A DNA stretch of 64,000 nucleotides from CAYLLN01 sp036496265 (GTDB lineage Bacteria; Planctomycetota; Planctomycetia; Pirellulales; Pirellulaceae), in the NCBI GenBank assembly GCA_036496265.1, contig DASXLL010000339.1:1-64000 (forward strand), given 5' to 3'. This document shows, one piece after another, positions 15,704-24,506 of this stretch (within the stretch, counting starts at the first letter, position 1; each line of letters starts with the position of its first letter). Below the pieces are notes generated by a model. The model saw nothing but the letters and a program-made list of their open reading frames with translations. It was not told where the DNA came from and ran no database searches. Made by a program: the position numbers and the translations under genes.

Positions 15704-17116
15704 ATGTTTCTGTTACGAACCTTCCAGCTCGGCATGAAGAGCTTGCTGCTGCATCCCATGCGGTCGCTCTTGACCGTGCTTGGTATTTTCATCGGCGTGG
15801 CGAGCGTTATTTGGCTTTTGGCCATCGGTGAAGGCATCAGCCAGGAGGCCCAGCGACAGATCGAAGGCTTGGGCGCCGACAACATCATCGTCCGCTCGAT
15901 CAAGCCGCCAGCCGAAGTCATGGGCAGCTCCGACGCACCCATTCCCTATGGCCTGAAGCGTGAAGAATTCGACACGCTCGTCCAAACGATTCCCACGATT
16001 AAGGCCGCCCTGCCGATTCGCGAAGTACGCCGCACCTTTACCTATGACGGCCGCAACGAAGATGGCCGTCTCGTCGGATGCACGCCTGAATACTTCGACG
16101 TCACCCGCCTCGTCCTCGATCGCGGCCGACTGTTGAGCGAAGCAGATATCGACAATCGCCACAATTTCTGCGTGCTCTCCAGCGGCATCGCCGAACGATT
16201 GTTCCCGTATCAAGATCCGATCGGCCGCCGCGTGTTTTTGTCGGAGAACAAGGACTACTACGAAGTGATCGGCGTGCTGGAATATCGCACGCCCACTGCG
16301 GCCATCGGAGGCTCGCTCGAAGCTCAGGATTTCAACACCGACATTTACATTCCGATTTCCACCCTCCGCCAGCGAATCGGCGACTTCGTCTATACCCGCC
16401 GCGGCAGCTCCCGCACTTCCGAAATTGTCGAGCTCAACCAAATCACGCTCCGCGTCACCTCGGTAAAAAACGTCCGGGCAACCGCTGACATTGTCCGCAA
16501 GACTCTCCGCGTGCCGGAAGAATCGAAATCCAAAGATCCGCGGCTGACGCTCGCTTCGGTCAAGGGAGGCAAGGCCGTCATCGACGGCACCTACACCGAA
16601 TCGCCCCCGCGCCTCGATGTAGCGGTGATCGTGCCCGAAGAGCTTTTGGAGCAAGCCCGCGTCACGCGCCTCATGTTCATGGTGCTCATGGGCATGATCG
16701 CGGCGATCTCGCTGGTTGTAGGCGGCATCGGCATTATGAACATCATGCTCGCCACCGTGACCGAGCGCACCCGCGAGATCGGCATCCGTCGCGCCCTGGG
16801 TGCGACGCGAATGCACATCATCATGCAGTTCCTTGTCGAGACAATTTCGCTCTCCGTCGTCGGCGGCCTCACGGGCATTCTCGCCGGTCTGTTGTGCCCC
16901 TTAATCATCACCGGCGTTCGCGATTTGATGTACGCTTACGCGCCAAACTTAATGTCCGACCTGCCGGAAGTTGTCCAGCGCGTTCAGCCGCAAATTGTGC
17001 TGCTCTCCTTGCCGCTCGCGTTCGGCATTTCCGTGATCGTCGGTGTCGTCTTTGGCCTCTATCCGGCCTACCGCGCCGCCCAGATGGATCCGATCGAAGC
17101 CCTACGGCACGAATAA
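15704..17116 (+). CDS. MacB-type ABC transporter permease
   Basis: 470 residues from ATG 15704 (FLLRTFQLGMKSLLLHPMRSLLTVLGIFIGV), the typical N-terminal membrane helix of the MacB_PCD domain. A large periplasmic domain (about 45-330) is followed by three more helices, including LMFMVLMGMIAAISLVVGGIGIMNIMLATV and then TERTREIGIRRALGA, the FtsX-domain coupling motif. The C-terminus FGLYPAYRAAQMDPIEALRHE is diagnostic. It is the last gene of the adaptor-ATPase-permease operon; the substrate is unknown. The in-frame start at 15596 would overlap the ATPase gene and is rejected. Confidence 0.92.
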   Translation: MFLLRTFQLGMKSLLLHPMRSLLTVLGIFIGVASVIWLLAIGEGISQEAQRQIEGLGADNIIVRSIKPPAEVMGSSDAPIPYGLKREEFDTLVQTIPTIKAALPIREVRRTFTYDGRNEDGRLVGCTPEYFDVTRLVLDRGRLLSEADIDNRHNFCVLSSGIAERLFPYQDPIGRRVFLSENKDYYEVIGVLEYRTPTAAIGGSLEAQDFNTDIYIPISTLRQRIGDFVYTRRGSSRTSEIVELNQITLRVTSVKNVRATADIVRKTLRVPEESKSKDPRLTLASVKGGKAVIDGTYTESPPRLDVAVIVPEELLEQARVTRLMFMVLMGMIAAISLVVGGIGIMNIMLATVTERTREIGIRRALGATRMHIIMQFLVETISLSVVGGLTGILAGLLCPLIITGVRDLMYAYAPNLMSDLPEVVQRVQPQIVLLSLPLAFGISVIVGVVFGLYPAYRAAQMDPIEALRHE

Positions 17117-17393
17117 AACGACGATTTAGGAGTCGTAACCGAAGCCCTGCCCGATTGGCATTCGGGCTCGGGCACCATCGCGAATCGATAGTCGTTTCCC
17201 GTGAATTTCTCGTGAAAATCCCGCGAACCAATCTGCGGCATTTCGCTCTTGATTTTTACGGGCTTCGCAACAATGATTGAATGTGATGTGTCGCGTCTCA
17301 CGCGGCGCGACTTTACTAGCAGCTCATAGTAAGCCGCATCTTTCGGCATCGCGGCTGAACTGGGGTAACTTCTAGTGGAAAGGAGGTGGTCTA

Positions 17394-17432
17394 GTGAGTT
17401 CTGTCTGTACCAGCCGAGGTGGCGCCAGCTAA
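17394..17432 (+). CDS. Twelve-codon ORF behind an extreme Shine-Dalgarno
   Basis: AAAGGAGGTGGTC at 17379-17391 matches the complement of the universal 16S rRNA 3' end in 12 of 13 bases. GTG at 17394 then opens VSSVCTSRGGAS before TAA. A GATCAC/GTGATC palindrome (17482-17495) and a strong terminator at 17508 complete a compact transcription unit of about 150 nt. No plus-strand gene follows, so it is not an obvious attenuator leader. It could encode a micropeptide or be a small RNA carrying a ribosome-binding decoy. This is a candidate only. Confidence 0.4.
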   Translation: MSSVCTSRGGAS

Positions 17433-17507
17433 TCGAGCCGGCGGGCTGCGATTCGGCAGCCACCAAAACCCCTCGCTCACAGATCACCTGTGATCGAGCT
17501 ACCTTGG

Positions 17508-17541
17508 GCCCGGCTTCTCCTCGTGGGAAGCCGGGCTTTTT
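17508..17541 (+). terminator. Rho-independent terminator
   Basis: GCCCGGCTTC 17508-17517 pairs perfectly with GAAGCCGGGC 17527-17536 across a 9-nt loop, followed by TTTTT 17537-17541. It is the clearest intrinsic terminator in the window and lies 76 bp beyond the 12-codon ORF. It ends either that unit or read-through from the efflux operon. Confidence 0.9.
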
Positions 17542-17598
17542 GTTTCAATGCCGCCGGGCTACTGGTCGCAAGAAATGGTGTGTCGATGCCAGTTCTCG

Positions 17599-18012
17599 TC
17601 AAAACTGGCGCAGGTAATCAGCCTTGCCGGTTTTTCGCTGAACGGGCGACCAATAACTAACGGCTTTCCGATCAAACCGCCGCTGTAAGGGATCGCCGAA
17701 CATCCGCCGCACGATTCCGATCGGCGTCAAAATCAAAAAGTAAGTCGCTGCCAAAACGAAATAGGACACAGCGACACCAATCGGCCTCACGGCGTACATC
17801 CAGCCGACATAAATCGGCCGCCTCATTCGCGGCGCGGCCACGTACAGCAAGACAAGCGCCGCGCCGGCGGTCCAAATCGTCGTCCCTGTGGCCGGGAAGC
17901 CCCACCGCCACCGCGCAACTGCCCCGACGCAGCCAAAAAACACTGGCAGCAGAAGGCCAAACGTTCGCAATTTCGCTGGCGACGGATTGTTGTCGATTTC
18001 AATCAGGCTCAT
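17599..18012 (-). CDS. SxtJ-like membrane protein
   Basis: 137 residues with three to four hydrophobic segments (LRTFGLLLPVFFGCVGAVA, ATGTTIWTAGAALVLLYVAA, PIGVAVSYFVLAATYFLILTPIGIVRRMFG) and the end FDRKAVSYWSPVQRKTGKADYLRQF. That GIVRR-x-xGDPL...SYW arrangement is the SxtJ family, small membrane proteins encoded next to NodU/SxtI-type carbamoyltransferases. Here the carbamoyltransferase gene is directly upstream on the same strand, 30 bp away. The protein may anchor the enzyme at the membrane; its biochemical role is unknown. Confidence 0.8.
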   Translation of the reverse strand: MSLIEIDNNPSPAKLRTFGLLLPVFFGCVGAVARWRWGFPATGTTIWTAGAALVLLYVAAPRMRRPIYVGWMYAVRPIGVAVSYFVLAATYFLILTPIGIVRRMFGDPLQRRFDRKAVSYWSPVQRKTGKADYLRQF

Positions 18013-18042
18013 CGTTGTGTTGAGTAGTGAGTGGCCACGGGA

Positions 18043-19875
18043 CTAATCCAACTGAAACTCAGCCAAATACTGCTCGCGATTGGAGGTCAGTGCTTCGGCG
18101 CGCGGTTGCTTGAGTAGCACATAGTTTTCGACGACCAACACGTCGATGTTTGTCGCTTGAAAACACCGCAAAGCATCCTGCGGCGTGCAGACGATCGGCT
18201 CGCCACGGACATTAAAGCTGGTGTTGATCATCACCGCGCAGCCGGTTTTTTCATAAAACGCTTTGAGCAATCGATAAAACCGCGGATTGCGCCGCTCATC
18301 GACCGTTTGCACGCGAGCCGAATAATCGACGTGCGTAATCGCCGGCACGACTGACCGTTCGACTTGGAGCTGGTCCAGCCCCAGCAAGCGTTTTGAATCA
18401 TCAGCCAGCGAACGCCGCTTGTTTTCGCGAACCGGCGCCACCAGCATCATGTAGGGGCTTTCGGTCTCCGGCGGAAAGTCGAAGTACTCACTGGCGCACT
18501 CGCTCAGCACCGCCGGTGCGAATGGACGAAACGACTCGCGCAATTTGACCTTCTGATTGATCAGCGACTGCATTTCCGGCCTCCGGGCATCTCCCAAGAT
18601 GCTCCGCGCCCCGAGCGCCCGCGGACCAAATTCCATTCGCCCCGAAAACCATGCGACCACCTTGCCTGCGCCAATCAACTCCGCGATGTATTTACAAAGC
18701 TGGCCATCGTCGAACCGTTCGTACAGAGTTTCCGCCTCGTCCAAAACTTGCCGAATCTCCCGATCGCTGAATTGCGGCCCGAGAAGTGTGCCCTGTTGCG
18801 AATCGCCCGGCGTCGGCGTTCGCTCGTTCTCTAATAGTTGGTGCCATATAAAGAGCGCCGTTCCCAGCGAACCGCCCGCATCACCCGCCGCCGGCTGAAT
18901 CCAAATACTCTCTGCCACACCCTCAGCCAGAATCTTTCCATTACCCACGCAGTTCAGCGCTACACCGCCCGCCAGGCACAAATTCCGTTCGCCGGTGACT
19001 TGCAGAGCATGCCGCGCCATCCGCAGCATGGTTTCTTCCGTCACTTTTTGGATCGACGCCGCAATGTCCATCTCTCGCTCCGTGATCGGACTCTCCGGCC
19101 GCCGTGGCTCACCGCTAAACAGCCGATGAAACTTGGCCGAGGTCATCGTGAGGCCCTGGCAATAGTTGAAATACGACATATCCATTCGCAGCGAGCCGTC
19201 GGGCTTGAGATCGATCAGCCGCTCCTTGATCAAATCGACGTATTTCGGCTCGCCATACGGCGCGAGGCCCATCAATTTGTACTCGCCCGAGTTCACCCGA
19301 AAGCCGCAGTAATACGTGAACGCCGAATACAACAGACCAAGCGAATGCGGAAATCGCAGCTCGGAAATCAGCTCAATCTGGTTGCCTTTGCCGCGGCCAA
19401 TGCTCGCCGTTGCCCATTCGCCGACGCCATCGATCGTCAAGATCGCCGCCGATTCGAACGGCGATGGAAAAAACGCGCTGGCCGCATGCGATTCGTGGTG
19501 CTCCAGAAAAACGAATCGCTTTTTGTAACCCGGCAGTCGTTTCCGCATCTCCCGCGGCAGATGCAGCTTCTCGCGCAGCCAAACGGGCATCGCTTTGACA
19601 AACGACTGAAACCCTGCCGGGGCATAAGTGAGGTAGGTCTCCAGCAGCCGATCGAATTTCAGCAGCGGCTTGTCGTAAAAGCCAACATGGTCGAGCTCTG
19701 CCGGCGAGATGCCCGCTTCAGCCAGGCAATACTCAACGGCCTTTGCCGGAAACGAATCGTCGTGTTTCTTCCGCGTGAACCGCTCTTCCTGAGCGGCGGC
19801 GACAATCCGTCCGTCGATTACCAGCGCCGCCGCCGAATCGTGGTAATACGCCGAAATGCCCAGAATGGCTGTCAT
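18043..19875 (-). CDS. NodU/CmcH-family O-carbamoyltransferase
   Basis: 610 residues from ATG 19875. It transfers carbamoyl from carbamoyl phosphate, via a carbamoyladenylate, to hydroxyl groups of sugars or natural products. Visible motifs: ILGISAYYHDSAAAL (N-terminus), EHHESHAASAFFPSPF (metal-binding HxxxH), LTIDGVGEWATASIG, LAGGVALNCVGNGKI and, in the C-terminal domain, RMEFGPRALGARSILGDAR. In-frame starts at 19887 and 19914 exist, but 19875 best fits the family. It is paired with an SxtJ-like gene downstream; the acceptor is unknown, and no biosynthetic cluster is visible. Confidence 0.9.
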   Translation of the reverse strand: MTAILGISAYYHDSAAALVIDGRIVAAAQEERFTRKKHDDSFPAKAVEYCLAEAGISPAELDHVGFYDKPLLKFDRLLETYLTYAPAGFQSFVKAMPVWLREKLHLPREMRKRLPGYKKRFVFLEHHESHAASAFFPSPFESAAILTIDGVGEWATASIGRGKGNQIELISELRFPHSLGLLYSAFTYYCGFRVNSGEYKLMGLAPYGEPKYVDLIKERLIDLKPDGSLRMDMSYFNYCQGLTMTSAKFHRLFSGEPRRPESPITEREMDIAASIQKVTEETMLRMARHALQVTGERNLCLAGGVALNCVGNGKILAEGVAESIWIQPAAGDAGGSLGTALFIWHQLLENERTPTPGDSQQGTLLGPQFSDREIRQVLDEAETLYERFDDGQLCKYIAELIGAGKVVAWFSGRMEFGPRALGARSILGDARRPEMQSLINQKVKLRESFRPFAPAVLSECASEYFDFPPETESPYMMLVAPVRENKRRSLADDSKRLLGLDQLQVERSVVPAITHVDYSARVQTVDERRNPRFYRLLKAFYEKTGCAVMINTSFNVRGEPIVCTPQDALRCFQATNIDVLVVENYVLLKQPRAEALTSNREQYLAEFQLD

Positions 19876-19948
19876 CTTACGAGCCATTGTCGCTTTTGGC
19901 TCGCGGCGCCGCAAACTGTATCCAATCCAATCGGATGCCCGAACAGGA

Positions 19949-22240
19949 TTACTTCGAGACTGTCATGCCAAGGATCTCGACATTTTGATTTCCCGGCAGC
20001 GTGATGCTCCGGATCGATTTGGCGCTATTCAGCGCGAATGTATAGGAGGAAAGATTGAAAGGCCGATTATCGCGAAGGCCGGCGGACGTGTTGCGATACG
20101 GCATCGTGAGCGCGATCGATTCGCCCTTATAGTGCTGTGGTGTGTACCAGTCGCTCAGGCTTTGCGTGAAGGTCTGTGAGGTGCCGTCGGTATAGTGGAC
20201 GGTGAATACTTGATTGGCTTGGTTGCCTTTGACCGCCGTGGCCAAAATGCTTAGCGACTTGTAATTGCCCGCGGGCAAGTTGATCGTTTGACTTTGTGCG
20301 GCCACAACGTTGGACTTTCCGACAGGGCCAGTTGTGAACGTCACGCCGCCAGTGTTGACCGACGAACCGACCAAGGTCGCGGACAAAGCCGCGGCGCCAT
20401 TATCAAGGCCCCTCGAGAACTTCGCGCCGTCGGCCACGATTCCAACGCGGTTGTAAGCCGAGGCCAAATTGACGGCTTGGGAGCTGCCGGTAACCGGGGG
20501 GGGCGGATTGTTTTTTGGCGGCGGCTTCGAGGGAGGAGGTTGTTGTTTCGGCGGCGGCGTCTGAACCGCCTTCGGCGATAGCTCCAGCACAGTCATCGAG
20601 TAAGCCGGGAAGCGATAGCTGAAATTGTTGCCGCTAAGCGACAAGTTGGTCGTGAAGTTGCTCAGCTGCGAACTGCCGTCGGTGCTGTTCTTTTGGGCGT
20701 TGTCTTCGGCCTGGCCATATTGCCAGACTTGGGCTTTCGCGGCTGGCGAAAAACCGCTGAGTTGGAAGGAGCCGGTGGTCGTGGACGACGGGTTTTTGTT
20801 GATGACGAGCAGATCAAGATTGCCATTGGTCTGGCGGACGGCATAGGTGGTCAGGTTGGAGTCGTTGCTTGAGACCGAGACGACTTTGCCGCCGTCATGG
20901 ACGATTTTGGAGAGCAGTTGCTCGGAGTAATACTGCGGGTAGGCGATGTTGGCGCCGGTAATCGGCGCAGGTCCAGGTCTCCCGAGCAGGCCCTGGTCGC
21001 CGCCAGTGCGCCAGCCATAGAGGCTGCTTGAATTATTGCCGGTGGGAAGATATTGATTGCGAAGATCCCAGAACATCGCGCCATTGTATGACGTTTGCAG
21101 CAGGCTGCCGAGCATGTCGGCGACGAACAGACCCTCGACGAGGCTGATGGACTGCTTGCCTGGAACGGACGGCACGGAATTGAATTCGGTGACGAGCAGT
21201 TCGACTTTGCTGCCGGCCGAGCCGAAGTATTGTTGCAGGAGCTGCTTTTCGGAATTCGAACGCGTCTTGAGATTGAACGGACTAGCTGGATCCGAAACCG
21301 AGTGCAAGAGCTGTGAATCGTTCTCGTGGCCGGCGCGGAACGGATAAATGTGATCGCTGAGAAAGCCGGGCGTGACTTGCTGGTCTTTGAGGGCTTGCAG
21401 GACAGCCGTGTTCCACTTTGCACCAGGATCGTCAATACAGACGCCGAGCGAGATCGTCGGATCGATTTTCTTGGCGAAATTGGCGAACGATTTGACGAAT
21501 GTGGCGTAGCTCTTGGGATCGTGGGCCTTGCTTTTATCCCCGCCTTGGCCGTGATGATCGGTCTCCCACGAGCCGTAGACTTCGTTGCCAACTTCGTAGT
21601 AGTGGAAGTCAAACGGCTCGGTGTGGCCGAGCCGCATGTAGTTCAGCCCGTCGTCCTGAGCTAACGGAGCCGCGGCGCGGAGGCCGGCCCAATAGCCGGC
21701 GGTTTTCCAGTCCACGGCGGTCCACGAGTTCGTGGTCGTATTCCAGATTTGGCCCGTGCCGATGGGTGTCGTGTTGTCGATCGAGCCGTTCAAGTAGGCC
21801 AGCTCGGCAGCTCCTTCTTGCGGGCTACCGGAGCCATAGTCGAGCGTGACGAGGCCTCGGCCGTGGAGGGCATCGACGAAGCTCGCGATGCGGGGCACCG
21901 TGTCGGCATTGGTGTAAGCCGGCGGGTCGTTGAAGTGGGTGTAGTCGGTCACCGACCCGTTGGAGATGCGGAACATCTGCAGGCCGGCGGCGGCGACGAG
22001 GTCTTGGGTTTGCTGATTGCTGGCGTCGGCCCAAATGCTGACGTTGACGCCGAGCAGGTTTTCGGTCGTCGTGCGAACGACCTGATTGGCGTTCACGGAA
22101 ACCGTGGCCATGAGTTGCCGCGGCTCAAGGGCCTCCAGCGATAACCGTCGCTTCTGGCGCTTCGCTCTCGGCGCGGCCGGCGCCGGCGCAGTCAGATCAC
22201 GGAACTTTGAGAACAAAAAATCGAACATCGAGCTGCTCAT
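19949..22240 (-). CDS. Secreted glycosidase-like protein with LEPR-type N-terminal motif
   Basis: About 763 residues from ATG 22240 (22228 also possible). The first 35 residues end in KRRLSLEALEPRQLMA, the planctomycete LEPRxLL-type export motif. A TIM-barrel-like glycosidase follows: YYEVGNEVYGSW (Asn-Glu acid/base) and LLVTEFNSVPSV (nucleophile Glu), as in clan GH-A arabinofuranosidase/xylosidase-like enzymes. A Pro-rich linker (PPPKQQPPPSKPPPKNNPPPP) leads to a C-terminal beta-sandwich of about 150 residues ending in EILGMTVSK. It probably degrades polysaccharide outside the cell; the exact GH family is unclear. Confidence 0.8.
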   Translation of the reverse strand: MSSSMFDFLFSKFRDLTAPAPAAPRAKRQKRRLSLEALEPRQLMATVSVNANQVVRTTTENLLGVNVSIWADASNQQTQDLVAAAGLQMFRISNGSVTDYTHFNDPPAYTNADTVPRIASFVDALHGRGLVTLDYGSGSPQEGAAELAYLNGSIDNTTPIGTGQIWNTTTNSWTAVDWKTAGYWAGLRAAAPLAQDDGLNYMRLGHTEPFDFHYYEVGNEVYGSWETDHHGQGGDKSKAHDPKSYATFVKSFANFAKKIDPTISLGVCIDDPGAKWNTAVLQALKDQQVTPGFLSDHIYPFRAGHENDSQLLHSVSDPASPFNLKTRSNSEKQLLQQYFGSAGSKVELLVTEFNSVPSVPGKQSISLVEGLFVADMLGSLLQTSYNGAMFWDLRNQYLPTGNNSSSLYGWRTGGDQGLLGRPGPAPITGANIAYPQYYSEQLLSKIVHDGGKVVSVSSNDSNLTTYAVRQTNGNLDLLVINKNPSSTTTGSFQLSGFSPAAKAQVWQYGQAEDNAQKNSTDGSSQLSNFTTNLSLSGNNFSYRFPAYSMTVLELSPKAVQTPPPKQQPPPSKPPPKNNPPPPVTGSSQAVNLASAYNRVGIVADGAKFSRGLDNGAAALSATLVGSSVNTGGVTFTTGPVGKSNVVAAQSQTINLPAGNYKSLSILATAVKGNQANQVFTVHYTDGTSQTFTQSLSDWYTPQHYKGESIALTMPYRNTSAGLRDNRPFNLSSYTFALNSAKSIRSITLPGNQNVEILGMTVSK

Positions 22241-22369
22241 CCAGGGTGTGACCCCAGTATTGGCAGCCGGTCGCGTGCTCGCAAATGTTTTTCGGTCTGG
22301 CGCGCCTGGTTGGGTTTTGACGGAAATGCGGCTGATCAATCTGCCGCATTTATGATGGCAAAAACTTTT

Positions 22370-22816
22370 CTATGCCTTGCCGTCAGGTTCGTCCGATACC
22401 TCGACGCTTTTCATCACATCGCCCTGCTTGATCGCATTGACGACGTCCTGGCCTTCGGTGACCTGGCCGAACACGGAATGCTTGCCGTCGAGCCAGGGAG
22501 TGGCGACGTGAGTGATGAAAAACTGCGAGCCGTTCGAATTCGGCCCGGAATTGGCCATCGAGAGGATGCCTGGGCCGCTGTGCTTGAGCGAGGGGTGGAA
22601 CTCGTCGGCAAATTTATATCCAGGGCCGCCCGTGCCGGTTCCCTGCGGGCAGCCGGTTTGAACCATGAAGTTCTCGATAACGCGGTGGAACTTCAGGCCG
22701 TTGTAAAAACCCTGCTTCGCGAGCTTCTCGAAATTCGCGACGGTTTTGGGAGCTTTATCATCTTGCAATTTCACTTTGATTTTGCCGCGATTGGTATCGA
22801 TGGTGGCGGTTTTCAT
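22370..22816 (-). CDS. Cyclophilin-type peptidyl-prolyl isomerase
   Basis: 148 residues from ATG 22816, with no signal peptide, so probably cytosolic. Motifs: KTVANFEKLAKQGFYNGLKFHRVIENFMVQTGCPQGTGTGGPGY (catalytic Arg in FHRVI) and ILSMANSGPNSNGSQFFIT, then WLDGKHSVFGQV. This is the compact prokaryotic PpiB form. An upstream in-frame start at 22870 adds 18 unrelated residues. It lies between the glycosidase and a sugar-kinase gene without evident functional linkage. Confidence 0.95.
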   Translation of the reverse strand: MKTATIDTNRGKIKVKLQDDKAPKTVANFEKLAKQGFYNGLKFHRVIENFMVQTGCPQGTGTGGPGYKFADEFHPSLKHSGPGILSMANSGPNSNGSQFFITHVATPWLDGKHSVFGQVTEGQDVVNAIKQGDVMKSVEVSDEPDGKA

Positions 22817-22936
22817 TGGGGTGGTCCTGGAGTTCGAGTTGAGTGATCGCGGGTTCATTTTAGGGCGCAATGGGCTGTCGCCCCAGGCGGCAGTAGCGCT
22901 GGTTCGTGCATCGCCGCCACTTTGTCTTCGGGAAAA

Positions 22937-24025
22937 TCAGCGCTGCACACGGCCGGAGGCGTTGCCGGAGAGGAGGGCGGTGATTTCGTCCTTCGTGACG
23001 TAGTTGAAGTCGCCTTGGATGGAGTGTTTGAGACAACTGGCGGCGACGGCGAAGGATATGGCTTTAGCGGGAGCGGCGAAGTCGGTGGAGTTGAGGGCGT
23101 AGAGTAGGCCGGCGGCGAAGGAGTCGCCAGCACCGACGCGATCGACGATGTTATGGATTTCGTAGGGCTGATAATTCTCGTTTTCGGCGAGTGGCGCGAA
23201 ATGTGATGTTTTGTCCGCGGCGACGTAAAGCAAGCCGCCCCAGTTGTTGTGGTTGGCGGAGAGACTCTCGCGGAGCGTGATGGCGACGTGTTTGACGTTG
23301 GAGAATTGGCTGACGATTTGCTCGGCGACACTCGTATAAGCGGAGGCGTTGATTTTGCCGGCGGTGACATCGGAATGGGCGGCGTGAATGCCGAGGACGT
23401 CGGCGGCGTCTTCTTCGTTGGCGATGACCAGATCGACGAAGGGCAACAGTTCAGTCATTTTTTCGCGGGCCAGCGCGGCGGGCTTTTTCGCTTTTTCCCA
23501 GTTCCAGAGCTTTTTGCGGAAGTTCAGGTCGCAGGAGACGGTGACGCCGGCTTGTTTGGCTTGCTTGGCGAGCGCGAGGTTCGATCGGCAAGCAGCAGCG
23601 CTGATGGCGGGAGTGATGCCGGTGACATGGAGCCAATGCACGTCCTTGAGGGCCGCGGTGAAATCGAATTCGGCGGGTTCGGCGAGGCTGATGGCGCTGT
23701 GGGCGCGGTCATAAACGACGGTGGAACCGCGTTGGTTGGCGCCGCCTTCGACGAAATAGAGGCCGAGGCGGCCTTCTTTCCGCCAGAGCGTGTGGCTGGT
23801 ATCGACGCCGAGGCCGCGGAGCGTTGCGATGAGCGCTTCGGCGATCGGTGTCTTTGGCAGCGCAGTCAAATACCGCGCCTCTTGCCCCAGTAGCGACAAC
23901 GAGGCACAGACATTCGCTTCGCCGCCGCCCCACGTGACTTGAACCGCGCCGGGCAGAGCCTGCTGCCAGCGGAGGGAGCCAGGCGGAGCGATGCGGGCCA
24001 TGATTTCGCCGAAGCCGAGGAACAT
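22937..24025 (-). CDS. PfkB-family sugar kinase (2-keto-3-deoxygluconate kinase-like)
   Basis: 362 residues starting MFLGFGEIMARIAPPG. PfkB signatures: GGGEANVCASLSLLGQEARY (substrate region) and IVDRVGAGDSFAAGLLYAL (catalytic Asp and anion hole). NxRKKLW and VIANEEDAADVLG also suit KDG kinases. It would phosphorylate 2-keto-3-deoxygluconate for the Entner-Doudoroff/pectin route. No aldolase is nearby, so the substrate is provisional; ribokinase-like alternatives remain. The sequence upstream is a repeat-rich intergenic region. Confidence 0.8.
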   Translation of the reverse strand: MFLGFGEIMARIAPPGSLRWQQALPGAVQVTWGGGEANVCASLSLLGQEARYLTALPKTPIAEALIATLRGLGVDTSHTLWRKEGRLGLYFVEGGANQRGSTVVYDRAHSAISLAEPAEFDFTAALKDVHWLHVTGITPAISAAACRSNLALAKQAKQAGVTVSCDLNFRKKLWNWEKAKKPAALAREKMTELLPFVDLVIANEEDAADVLGIHAAHSDVTAGKINASAYTSVAEQIVSQFSNVKHVAITLRESLSANHNNWGGLLYVAADKTSHFAPLAENENYQPYEIHNIVDRVGAGDSFAAGLLYALNSTDFAAPAKAISFAVAASCLKHSIQGDFNYVTKDEITALLSGNASGRVQR

Positions 24026-24042
24026 AGGTGGAAGATTAAGTA

Positions 24043-24160
24043 GGTGAGTGGTGAATAGGTGAGTGGGTAGCGACGCGGCAGGGCGAGAGAAGGATTAAGA
24101 GTAGGAGTAAGATTATGAATGGGATTAGGAGTAAGAGAAAGAGTAAGAGAAGGATGGATC
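24043..24160. repeat. Intergenic repeats: GTGAGTGGTGA and GATTAAGAGTA-type
   Basis: Between two divergent genes, 24043-24068 repeats GTGAGTGGTGAATAGGTGAG-type wording. 24089-24160 is a purine-rich run of GATTAAGAGTAGGAGTAAGA-like units with about 6-bp period. A pyrimidine version of the second type is at 30620-30665. The region must also hold the promoters of both flanking genes; none stands out. Confidence 0.65.
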
Positions 24161-24212
24161 GCTGAGGATTTTGTGGTGACAGCGCGATGGGGCGTTGGTA
24201 TTCTGGCGGCCT

Positions 24213-24506
24213 ATGAATGCCAGCAAATCTGCTTCGCCGTCGCCGGACGAGCATCCTGAAATCAGTGCGGCTAACGCACGGGCGGGGCTCGTCCTGTTCT
24301 TCGTCTATCTCGCTTTCTACGGCGGCTTCATGGGCCTGGCAGCCTTTGCTCCGCAGGCGATGGGGCAGCCCGTGCTGGGAGGGGTGAATTTGGCCATTAC
24401 TTACGGCCTGGCTTTGATTTTCGGCGCGCTGGTCGTCGCCGCGCTCTATATGGTCGCGTGTGCCCGCAACGCCCGGGTTTATGGCGAGCGGGAGAATGGC
24501 CAATGA
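24213..24506 (+). CDS. DUF485 membrane protein (symporter partner)
   Basis: 97 residues from ATG 24213 with two membrane helices (LVLFFVYLAFYGGFMGLAAF and LAITYGLALIFGALVVAALYMVACARNAR), the DUF485/YjcH layout. DUF485 genes precede acetate-type sodium:solute symporters (yjcH-actP). Here the stop overlaps the symporter start as ATGA, so translation is coupled. It probably assists symporter assembly or activity. Confidence 0.85.
   Translation: MNASKSASPSPDEHPEISAANARAGLVLFFVYLAFYGGFMGLAAFAPQAMGQPVLGGVNLAITYGLALIFGALVVAALYMVACARNARVYGERENGQ

Noticed and set aside
17068..17487. 139-codon minus-strand frame
   Set aside because: Overlaps the permease end, the 12-codon unit and its palindrome; no family resemblance.
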